Below are positions 1 to 9,763 of a stretch of DNA of 64,000 bases, in pieces. The notes below the pieces were generated by a model, which saw nothing but the letters and a program-made list of their open reading frames with translations, searched no databases and was not told the origin of the DNA. The DNA comes from Epiperipatus broadwayi (taxonomy: Eukaryota > Onychophora > Udeonychophora > Euonychophora > Peripatidae). Positions within the stretch are counted from its first letter, which is position 1. Each line of letters begins with the position of its first letter. The stretch is taken from assembly GCA_028023455.1 (NCBI GenBank), contig JAQFVV010012668.1:64001-128000 (forward strand), in the 5' to 3' direction. Position numbers and translations under genes: made by a program.

Positions 1-2
1 CC

Positions 3-194
3 CAGTTTTACAATGAAAATCAGTGGCTAGAAACAACCATTGTCACCACCTCAGATGACAGACTAATTTATGGAAATGAAAGACCCAAAACAACAGCCTA
101 CCTGAAAGGATATCAGATGGAAAGGATAACCAATGAACCAGCCCATGTGTGTATGATTCTGCTGCCCTGCAAGCCATTACAGTTGGAAGACTGA
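3..194 (+). CDS. Candidate 3'-terminal coding exon, gene unknown (5' cut by window edge)
   Basis: One frame is open from the window edge through about 63 codons to a TGA at 192-194. Its composition (W, C, P, D and balanced codons) is unlike the A/T-driven frames around it, and G+C is clearly higher than in the following 2 kb. The peptide ends in PCKPLQLED before the stop. Downstream is A+T-rich, UTR-like sequence with an AATAAA-type signal near 605. I do not recognise the protein family. It could be the last exon of a host gene, or the end of a retroelement ORF whose body lies left of the window. No splice acceptor can be judged because the start is outside the window. Confidence 0.3.
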   Translation, partial: QFYNENQWLETTIVTTSDDRLIYGNERPKTTAYLKGYQMERITNEPAHVCMILLPCKPLQLED

Positions 195-2639
195 TAAAAA
201 ATTCTCAAACAAGCTCTAACAAAAATGCTATAGCAATTCTAATAATTCCTAAAGCTAGCTATATTGTATAGTAAATGTGCACAAACTCTAAACTTAAATT
301 TTTAATAATAATTAAACTATGTTAGATAAACATACTTCTATTTGTGCAAAATTTAAAATAACTTTAAAAAGCTTATTTGTAAAATCTTGCCTAATCTAAA
401 ATTCTCGTAAATCTTTTTAATTAAACTTGTGAAAAAATAATGACTGTCTCCCAGTTATTATTTTATCTATTCTCAACTATGCTTATGCCTATATATTGAA
501 ACAGAAACTCTGTTTCACATATGTATTCTAAGATTTATTTTACCTTCCCACCTAAAAAGAAAGCAGATGTATATGAAAAAAGTTGATCTTATTTTTTTAA
601 AAAAAATAAAACAAAAAGTTTATAAATTTACAAGAAAATCATTATTTTCTATAACTGAGAAAAAAAGAAAGAGATAAATCAAAATTATTCATTATATAAT
701 TTTAAATTATGATATAAATATGTCTCTAAGTATTTATTTAAAGATGGCATTTATTAAAATATTACATTTTAATTTTTGAAACAATGTTGTACAAAATATA
801 ATATTCGCTTGAGGAAAAGTTATCAAATTGAAAAACATGGCTTAATCTGTCCAGCTAAAAGTAGTGGTCCAATTCTTAAGAAAAGAAAAGCACTCAGGCT
901 TAAATAAAAGCTGTGTAACAAATCAGATACAGTGGGAGTGCTACTGAATCAATCCAGAGATCAGGGTATAAATAGTTGAGTTTGAGGTTCAGAGGGAATT
1001 TTTTTAAAAGAGTTAAAAAGTAAAAAAAGTGAGAGTTAAAAAAGTTAAATTTTTTTTATCTAAATATTGCTTAACTGTTTAGTTGACAACTGATTTTATT
1101 CATCTTGGAATATAATATTTACAGCCACATTTCTAATGATGAAAAAAGAAAGGATTAATAAGGAAATCATAAGGATGGAAGGCTAATCATAATAGCTTCC
1201 TCTCTTTGTCCATAGCTATGAATCTCCAAGACTTACCTGAGTGAACATCATGGAAAGTAAATAATGCCATTCAACTCAAATAAACCACCCCCTTTTTGAA
1301 ATGCAGTAGTAACCTGAAGTGCAGGAACAAACTGGATAAAATGAAGGTAACAATTTCATGAAATATTCAATACTTATATGTGTTTATAAACCACACACAC
1401 ACACACACAAAAGTCTTTCTTAAAATAAATTAAGAATAATTATAGCTATGTGAAAATACATTTTATTGGTGATAAATCATAAATACATAAATGTCTTAAA
1501 TGTCTATAATCAAAAGGCATTTTTAATAAGGTAAATTATAAATGATTAACTTTTTATATGCAGATAGATCTGAATTAAAATAAAATAAAAATGAATATTT
1601 ATACTATTTATATTGCTGATGTACAAATAAGTATACCTGGAAGAATTAGAAATGCTGAGCTATTACATATAGCTATAACTAACTAAATTATAAATGAAAC
1701 TGCTGATAAACTTATGTGTAGAAATATACATCTGTGGCTGACCAAATAACAAATATTTGTGCTATTTATTAGAATAATTAAATAAACATTATAAATGCAC
1801 ATTTATACTTGACTGGATTATAAATAGTCCACAAATCCAGAATTGCTTATATTACCTGTTTACCCTGTGATAAATTTAAAAATAATGAAGTACTATATGA
1901 ATTACAAATGCTTACATGCATATTGGTTGTGTATGAGTAAAATAATGAGACTAATGAGACTTATATGTATAAATACACATATATACTTGACTAAATTATA
2001 AAAGCTTCACAAATCTGGAATTGCTCATCTTACCTATTTACCTACCTAAAAGGATATACAGATATGGAAAAAATAGTTAAAAATATTTATGCAGTAATGG
2101 TAGATGTCTTCTTGATAAAAGATCTTTTGACTTCTTCACACAAGATAAATTAAAATGAGTCATCATTTGAAACAAATGGTGAACTTTATTGGAAGGACTT
2201 ATCAATTTCATTGTTAATAAAATGTTGTTACTTAAAATTAATTTTAGTTGTTCAGTTTCATTTTTGCATCACTAGTTATTCATTGCTTTTGTTTATGATA
2301 ATTTCATGCCTCCTGAGCTATGTCTGGCATAACTAGACCTAGATAAGTTATATTGTAGTGAGATGGTACTCTAGTGGCACTATTTGGGAAACCAAACACA
2401 GAAATTTCTAGGTGTTTTCAGTTTCTATGGTGCTATATCCTCTGATGAGCAGGAAATATTGTTGTAGGGGGCTGACATCTGTATTGGGGAAAGCCAATTG
2501 ATGGTTTCTTCCTGCAATATGCTTATCAGGAAATTGTTACAACCGAGGTAATAAAAGGGTTGTATGGGAAGCCGGTTACAATATATATATATATATTATT
2601 GCAATGTATTTATTAATTTGTGCTATGCCTTCAGAGTGG
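195..2639. other. A+T-rich non-coding stretch with a diverged direct repeat
   Basis: No gene is seen. Two diverged copies of a segment of about 75 bp (1791-1865 and 1969-2044, both containing ATACTTGACT) lie about 179 bp apart. There is a short (CA)n at 1393-1408 and an (AT)n tract at 2581-2597 directly preceded by GGTTACA. Part of this stretch may be the outer portion of the older LTR that resumes at 2640, but I could not align it by eye. Confidence 0.5.
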
Positions 2640-2917
2640 AGATCATTAAATATTATAACAGTAAAAAGACATTTTTGTTCTCAGGAAGTTAATTTATGCT
2701 GCTTTTTAGCACACGTATAAATCTCCAGTCTAAAAACCTATTCTTATATATATTAGTTAAGCTACTATGTTTTGTTTTAATATTTAATTCAGGTTTGCTT
2801 ATTAAATATCTGTTTAGTTAAGTATGCAAGAATATTTTAAAGCATATTATAAGTAAATAGTTAATTTTTAAGTCCCAAATGTGCTTTAGACCTTCTCAAT
2901 TTATTATCATAGACTAT
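2640..2917 (+). mobile_element. Left fragment of an older LTR, split by element E1
   Basis: This segment matches, in reverse complement, the right-hand part of the LTR at 48171-51039. Shared blocks include ATTTATGCTGC (about 2692) and GCTACTATGTTTT / GCTACCATGTTTT (about 2761). The homology stops at 2917, where E1 begins, and resumes at 12733 beyond E1. The true left end is unresolved because homology fades left of 2640. Confidence 0.7.
2914..2917. repeat. Left target-site duplication of E1 (CTAT)
   Basis: CTAT immediately precedes the TGTAACAG terminus of E1. The same 4 bp follow the other end at 12733-12736. The uninterrupted related LTR near 49.35 kb supports this being the original site with one copy. 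Confidence 0.75.
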
Positions 2918-5859
2918 TGTAACAGTCAAGTTTGTACATTTGCATAACAGAATTCAGAATCCAAGCAAAAGAGACTGAAGCTGACCAGACTAGGACTGTG
3001 ACATCCCAAGTCTAACCACACTTCAACTTGTGAGCCAGGATTCCAAGACTCAAGACCCTACAAATGACCACCTTGAAATTACATGTAGTATACCTCTTTC
3101 CACACGGCCGACATAGGTCACGGAGACACAATAAGACTCTGATAATTAAAAAAGAGGTTCTTAATTATCTAAAATATATCACTAATTCAATTTAATTTAA
3201 TGCATAGTTTTCACATATATAGACTATAAATAATAATTAGAATTGGATTGAGTTAGATCAATAACGAGACAGAGAACGAAATATATTAAACTAATTATAC
3301 ATATATTTACAATTCTTCTATCCATATTTCATTTATTTACAATAGCATTCAGCATAGAATGTATGCAAACATTGGGTAATTCAAAATAGCTTTACATAAA
3401 TAATCATTAACTTTTCATAGATGGGTTTAACATGTGCCAATCTTATGAATTGCTTTACAATTAATACATAATCAATCATACATTATGTCTATAAATCTAC
3501 TTAAGCCAAATCCTATTACATTTGTGGCCATTATATAAATAATTATATCGAACTTTGATCATGAATTCATTTACTAAAAACAATATGATTTAATCACGAG
3601 CACATAAACCAGCTCAAGTAACGATCAATCAAACATGGCTTTCGAGAGAAAATTTCAGAATGCTGAAAGCATTATGTTAAGGTGGGAGAGTTGGCTGCAT
3701 AAGATTTTACCAATGCATTATGGCACAGGTAAAAAATAATAGGAAAAGTCACTCTGTGGATGGATGAAATAACTTCAGGGTTCTTGCGACAAACGCCAGT
3801 ACCCTGTAACCGATTGCAATGCTGCATAAAAAGGAACATTGTGTTCAGGAATGGTGGGGGACTTAGTGCTAACCTGGCCTTGGCTCAGGCTTCACTATTT
3901 CTCTACCCTATAAGAGAAGATGTGCTGGAAATGCCGTGGCTCCATCTTGATATATGTATATTACATATAGCAGCAAAACGAGAAAAATTTTATAAAATAA
4001 TATATCACATCCGCCAAGCAAAGAATAGTATATTTCATACTATGAAATATGGGACAGTAGCATACTAGCTCTATCAAATTGGGACCAACTCTTGTGTAGC
4101 CTGATAATAAATGTCTATGCTACTAAAGGGAATATTAATACATCTGTACTTTGACATGCTCGATCTATTAAGTTACTTATAGATAATAAATATTTAAGGA
4201 GGGAAAGTATATTTCTATGGACTTAAGAACTTAAATGACAAATATACTTATAAATACAATCAAGGCTAAATTTAATTTTTAATAAAACTATAAAGTTAAG
4301 TTTTTAAATGGTTGATTAAAAGAGCCACATTTCACATATTAAATCATTTAAATAATGAAAAAAAACAGGATTTTGAAACAGAGCAGAAAGTTGATGCTAT
4401 AAACAAATTACGTGAAGATTTTCAAATAATATCTTCTTAAAAATATGAAATTAAGTGCCCACTGTTTCGAAATATTGGCATATAAAATATAATAAGCATT
4501 TAAAATAAGCAAAGAAATATAGACACAACTGCAGTGATATAACTTTAAACTAAATAATTTACTTTGAAGTGAATGGAAAATATAAAAATAGTCAGATTAT
4601 TAAAACTTTAACAACATTAAATTTTGGATAGCAATTGACATATTTAAAATATTAAATGGATTTAAGTTTTGGTTACATATTAGTTTTATAATTATTTTAA
4701 AAAGAGAGTTAGCTAACTTATATAGATATATTTACCAAGAGCTCTGCGGTTTGAAAAATAAAACAGTACTGGTATTATTTATCTGGACTGCAAGTTCTTG
4801 CTGTAGGTTTGGTGAGTTTGACTGGGTGGTTGGTGGCATCATCTTTCCCATTCTGTGAAGCTTGTCTCTTCTATCGGCATGATGGTGGTTCAGGCATTTC
4901 GATGAAAAAAACCCCTATTCTCCCTGCAGAGTAACAGCAACAAAATGCCCGCTTTTAGCCGGACATATTAAACATTAACAATCGTGAAGAATGGCTGCAA
5001 TTCTCTCTAAAAATATGGCTGTCTTTTTTCCTTGGTAAAAATACAGAGTATTTATATCTTTTCCTTATCAGAATCTATCACCTCAAGACTCACTAAACTC
5101 CGGAATTTAATTAAATATTTTTCAATTTATAATCCAGATTTTTAAAATCTTAGATAACTTATGTTAAAAACATTCCATAAGCTATTATTATAATTAAGAT
5201 TTTTCATTGCAAACAATGTCCAATTTAGATTTTAAAATAACTTAATCTTATCTAAGGAGATTTTAATTAGTAAATTTTGAACTAGTTTTACCTTTTATGG
5301 ATCCCAGGTGTGGTCGTTAATGACACTTGTTTACAACCAGAAATCTTTTATTTTACATTAAAAACAACCTTTTAACATTTTTTTTAAAAATGAAAACGTT
5401 TTTAACATATCTTTTTAAAATAACTTATAAACATATTTTGATATAGCTTTTAAATATATTTTCGAGAAACTTTTTCCTCAAATATATTTAAAACAAGAAA
5501 TCTTTTAACAATTTTTAAAGAAACATTTAATATTATTTTTAAAATCATGTCTTTCTTTTATATAGCACAGATTATATATTCACATACGAATTTACAATAT
5601 TAAACAACAAAATTAATAATTTACTCTTAAATAAATATAACAAACATTTTTAGAAATATTAAGTAAATTTAGTACGCTATAATTTTCCTAATCCTATCTA
5701 ATTATAGCATTGGTTCACACGTAAATATATAATACTGTTTAGACAGACATGAGAGAATTTTAAATTTATTAACATTTAAATAGGTTTGAACTCAGCACAG
5801 ATGAGTGTGTCATTAGGTTTGATGGTGAAACGATAGGGGCTTGGAAAGTTATCGTTTTA
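2918..5859 (-). repeat. E1 3' LTR (2942 bp)
   Basis: It starts TGTAACAGTCAAG on the plus strand and ends ...GTTTTA at 5859, where the other copy has GTTTCA. It aligns end to end with 9764-12732. In a 130-bp sample after the first 20 bases I count six differences, all transitions. A higher-G+C island lies at about 4735-4990. Open frames inside, such as 3760-4068, are not conserved as coding sequence. Confidence 0.9.
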
Positions 5860-6204
5860 TATCCGAATACTTGGGACAAAAAAAAAAAAGAAATTTACTT
5901 ACAGTTGGCTATTAAATAATTTTATAGGCTTTTTTTTTTACTAATAATATTTAATCAATTAAGCTACCGACATAGAGAGATGAAAAACATATAAACCCAA
6001 TTGCCTGCTACATTCTATACCGAGGAACTTCATACATATTAAACAATCCACTACTACAAAAAAAAAAAAGATTAAATTAAAAGTTTAAAAGCAATCCACA
6101 CAAAATAGAATATTGTCAAATATTTACACTAAACAAATTTTTATAGCCTACTGGATATACATCAATTAATATGTAATGGGGATATTAATTGTTTTTTTTT
6201 GTTT
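5860..6204. other. E1 interior next to the 3' LTR; no clear polypurine tract
   Basis: This is the non-coding end of the E1 interior, with two poly-A runs (about 5879 and 6057). The bases adjoining the LTR are not purine-rich on the gag strand, so the PPT is mutated or lost. Confidence 0.5.
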
Positions 6205-6654
6205 TTATATATATAATAATAATAATTCATAAACTATATAATGGTAAGGGAAGGGTAGATCCTCACAAAAAATATTTTTTTTATCTAAATAGGATCTGGT
6301 GGTACATTGAATAACTAACTCCTCCTTATCCAACTCAAAACAGCACCTGAATATAACATCATCCTCTTCATCTGATGTCCATCCATATCCCTCATACTCA
6401 TCTTCCAATCTCACAGTCGGTCATGCTGGGTGCATTTCTAGATTCCGTGCAAACTCATTTCCTTCGTAAGGTATTTCGTGGCTTAGTTCGACCTCATTTT
6501 CCTTTAACTTAGAATTTCGACCATCTGGGTCATTGTGCATGGTGAAAAATTCTCTCATTTCTGGTCCCAATTCCATTATAGTGTTCTCCACCTGGATCTC
6601 AGCGTGCAAAATGTTTGGAGGTTCCTTCTTATTCTTATCACTCTCCTCCACCAC
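6205..6654 (-). pseudogene. E1 post-protease acidic/cysteine tail, function unknown
   Basis: Two consecutive minus-strand frames (6654-6421 and 6414-6205) continue after the protease. The first is highly charged, with many E and K residues. The second is acidic (EDEYEGYGWTSDEEDD) and then carries cysteines in a CCFELDKEELVIQC segment. They are separated by one stop, so they probably formed a single C-terminal domain of a Gag-Pro polyprotein. I do not recognise the family. It is not an RT, integrase or standard CCHC zinc knuckle. Its position, filling the space to the 3' LTR, shows that pol is absent by organisation and not merely by decay. It could be an adaptor or assembly domain. Confidence 0.45.
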
Positions 6655-6733
6655 TTCCTGTGTAAATTTGACACTTTTTTCATTTTCAATGGTCTCCTTT
6701 AAAATAGCAAGTGATTCTCTTCATTCCTGGTCC

Positions 6734-7218
6734 TTATTCTGTATTCCCTGAAAGTCCTCTTCCAACGCAATTTGCTCTTGGTATATAAAAAAACATATTA
6801 TTTCCCAAATCAATCCGGCATCTGTGCTGATTCAAAAAATCACTCCCTACTACCAAACAATATATTAACTTAGCCATGACTAAAAATGTGTGTCCTAGAG
6901 TAGTTTGTCCCCACTCCAACTCCAACCATACTGTTGTCTTTCGATCTTGGTCTTTCAGCCATCTGCTAGGATTATGGCCAATGCTTTCATTGGCAACGTC
7001 GGTATATCAGGCATCTATTTTTGCACCTCGGTCAGCCATTCTTTTGACATGAATGACATCTGGCTAGCTGTATCCAACAATGCACATACTTTCATTATGC
7101 CAGCTCTTACTTGCACTATAGGACATAATTTAAGTGGAACTTCTGGCCTGGTTTTGTCTAAATCAATGATTACAGATGTGATGGAATCTGCCATCGCTAT
7201 GTTCCCTTCTTTATCCAC
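6734..7218 (-). pseudogene. E1 retropepsin-like aspartic protease, frameshifted
   Basis: The N-terminal part (7218-7015) contains CALLDTASQMSFMS, matching the catalytic D-T/S-G/A loop and following strand of LTR-element proteases. After a stop and a frame change, 6925-6734 gives HTFLVMAKLIYCLVVGSDFL then HRCRIDLGNN, which matches the conserved C-terminal segment (the (I/L)-(L/V)-G-x-D-F-L motif) of retropepsins. The order and spacing fit a single-domain protease of about 130 residues. Established knowledge: these enzymes dimerise and cleave the polyprotein. The catalytic triplet reads DTA instead of DTG/DSG. The stop and frameshift make this copy inactive. It lies directly downstream of gag on the same strand, as expected for Gag-Pro. 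Confidence 0.8.
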
Positions 7219-7499
7219 TGGACTCCGGTAGGAGAAACTGACTAACAGGCTCCCCTGCAGTTTAATGATGTCTGGGGTCTATAGGGTTCTGCTACTCTCA
7301 TTTAATTTTGGGATTCCCATCTAGGTGACCTACTAGTCATCATCATTTGACATCTTGGAGGATCAATTTGTCGCATCTTCTCCAGTGGTTCTTTAGGTCC
7401 TGGTGTGAAGTCAATCATTGTTAGAAACCCTGCTATGTCTTCTATCATCCTAATCCAACATCCCATCATCAGTTGTTGTACTCAGTTAGGCATGTTTTG

Positions 7500-8456
7500 C
7501 TAGATAATTCTGATCATCTGTGTCTCTGTGAATGGGAAGGCCATCAAAAATCTGGGGAAAGCTATCTGCCTCAGAAAAAATTGAGTATGGGTCTCCTTTA
7601 CTACCAATCCATAGGTTTCCCTGAGTATACCATGGTAGATACCCTCCTGGCACTCCTCACTCCAAAATGTTTTGTGCATGGCATCCGTATATTGCTCAAA
7701 ATTTTGCAGCTTCTCATTACAACAGTCCCACCATGATTTGGGATACCCATATAAATAGTGTATTGACAGAGCTACCTGATCAGCCACTGGGATTTTCTGA
7801 AACCTAAAAAGTTCCCTTAAACTTTTTAAATGGGCCTTTGGGTTTTCTCCCACTTCTCCTTTGAAAGATTTCACTCGAATAAATTTAGCTAAACCTATGT
7901 GACTTCTTATTGATGGAATGCCCAGTCCAATTGTCTCTGCATCTAACTCATTCCTATCTGGGGTAGTTATCTGATCATTTCCTTTGTTTATGATGCTTTC
8001 TGCATTGACATTACTTTCCTCCTTTCTAAGAATCTCTTTAGAGTCCCCCACTGATACTAGTTTTTTTTTGCATGGGTTTTTGGCTAAATGACTAATGGCT
8101 AAACTGTTCTCAATGCTTTCTTTCTTTGCTCCCTTCATTTCAGCGAGGTCTTTTCTTAATTCTTGAATACATTCTGCTATACTGTTCTCTTCCTTGGCTG
8201 CTGCTTGACTTCTATGAGCCAGGCCTTCTTTTAATTCATATATTTTGTCCCAGATCTCACTATGTGTGTCTTCATATTCCTGAAACTTCCTGTTAATATC
8301 TGTCTCTATTTTATTGAACTTCTCCCCTATATCCCTTTCTTGATGCTCAACCTGCTCCCCCATGACCTTGATTTCCTCTTGGATTTTCACCATTTCATTT
8401 TTATTCTGTCCTGGTTTTATCCAGCATTTCTGTGAATTCAAATTGTATTTTTTCAC
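7500..8456 (-). CDS. gag: E1 Gag: coiled coil plus retrotransposon Gag core (318 aa)
   Basis: This is the longest interior frame of E1. Residues about 20-110 are a charged, heptad-like coiled coil. Residues about 190-312 are the Gag core: KFIRVKSFKG, then NPKAHLKSLRELF, a SWWD motif (about 241-244) and FWSEECQEGIYHGIL, then a QFFLRQIAFPRF segment. These match the order seen in the E2 and E3 Gags and the general retrotransposon Gag (capsid-like) family, which packages element RNA into particles. The given start is only the first Met of this frame; related coding sequence continues upstream in another frame to 8933, so the original protein was longer. No CCHC zinc knuckle is seen. A stop follows RII before the protease, which may be authentic or a mutation. 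Confidence 0.8.
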   Translation of the reverse strand: MKKYNLNSQKCWIKPGQNKNEMVKIQEEIKVMGEQVEHQERDIGEKFNKIETDINRKFQEYEDTHSEIWDKIYELKEGLAHRSQAAAKEENSIAECIQELRKDLAEMKGAKKESIENSLAISHLAKNPCKKKLVSVGDSKEILRKEESNVNAESIINKGNDQITTPDRNELDAETIGLGIPSIRSHIGLAKFIRVKSFKGEVGENPKAHLKSLRELFRFQKIPVADQVALSIHYLYGYPKSWWDCCNEKLQNFEQYTDAMHKTFWSEECQEGIYHGILRETYGLVVKETHTQFFLRQIAFPRFLMAFPFTETQMIRII

Positions 8457-8654
8457 AATTCTGTTGGCAGCTAAAGGATACTCCCTACAGGCCTTTACTC
8501 AGCATTTCTTCTAAGTCTTTTCTGATTTGTGCAGTTCCTTCCTCGCATCATCTGCCCAAAGCTTCAAAATGTTGTTCCATTTCTAGATTACTTTTATGAT
8601 CTCTCTCTTCTGTATCCTGTCTAATTTGCTTCAATAGTGACTCCATCATTGAGT

Positions 8655-8933
8655 TCATATTCCAGCATTTTTCCTAATTTCTTCTATCAGTCTCTGTTCT
8701 GTTACCATGGTGTCAGACTTTTCTGACATGGCCATGCTTTGATGTATAGATGCCTTTTCCCTAATCTGGTTCATACTTGCTTCACCTTCTGTGTCTGCCT
8801 CTGTGCTGCTACTCTCTTCCATAATTTCTTTTCCCGATCTTAATATAATACCCCTACACATTCCTTCTTTTCCTGTTTTCCCTTCTTCCCTTTTGCTCAC
8901 TACTTCCCTTTCTTCTTCCATACTATTATCCAT
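8655..8933 (-). pseudogene. E1 Gag N-terminal region (92 aa), out of frame with the rest
   Basis: The frame starts with an ATG and gives a highly charged peptide containing GIILRSGKEI and many E, K and S residues. An (I/T)LRSGK stretch is common near the start of Gag in Ty3-type elements. It ends at 8655, about 200 bp before the main gag frame. The intervening sequence is interrupted, so at least one frameshift separates them. It is most likely the natural N-terminus of the E1 Gag. Confidence 0.5.
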
Positions 8934-9722
8934 TTTAATATACTAACAAAAATTTTTTTCTCTTTTTAATGGCTCAATTTGTTTTTGCTAAAGTTTCTTG
9001 GTTTTGGTTTGCTTTATTAACTCAGCTAATTGCTGTACTCCACAAAGAAAATGATCTGTCTCCTACTCATCCCAACACCTATGCCTAACTCTATTAGTAC
9101 ACCTAACTTCTCACTATACATTTGCTTGATGCCCACCCAACATTTAACTAACAGTGAAATAAATTTAATATATATTACAAAAAAATTATAAAATGCAACT
9201 CACCCTTGGCCTCTTGCAGCTGTTTTTCTTTTTTAAAATTTCCCTGGTTCATGGTTATAATTTAATTTACACATCTGTGCTAGTTTCGAACCTTTAAGAC
9301 TTGATTTGACCTTACATTTATTTACTTCTCTTTCTCATTCAATCCAATTCATAAAACATAAAACAAATAATAGACTCCCTTTCTCTCTTTACTCCTGATG
9401 ACAAAATTTATGTAAGAACGATTTGACATTTTTTTAAATCATCCTCGGGTGCCAGTCACAGTGAGCAAGATAAGTTTACACAACATACATGATAAATCCC
9501 CTTTAAATTCTACTATGCATCTATATAAATAATTTTTATATAATGAAATAATAATCTACTCCAAGTATGGAATTAATTAACGTTCAAACTCAGGAAAAAA
9601 AACTCCATACATGTACATTATTTTGGCTAAAAAAAAAAATTTTACTCAGAATTTTTAATTTTGAACAAAATAATTTTATCTATAAACTCAATAATCTCCT
9701 CAGGGGTGGAAATAAGTTACAG

Positions 9723-9737
9723 GCCCCACGTTTTGGC
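9723..9737 (-). promoter_or_regulatory. E1 candidate primer-binding site (tRNA-Lys-like)
   Basis: On the gag strand this reads GCCAAAACGTGGGGC, close to the inner part of the tRNA-Lys-type PBS (GCCCAACGTGGGGC). It lies about 26 bp from the LTR edge, further than usual, so this is a damaged or displaced PBS. E4 carries a better match. Confidence 0.45.
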
Positions 9738-9763
9738 TGTACAAACCGGGGAAAAAAATACTA

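Noticed and set aside
3760-4068. 102-codon ORF in the E1 LTR
   Set aside because: The other LTR copy has an indel in the same region (about 10711), which breaks the frame; no recognisable protein.
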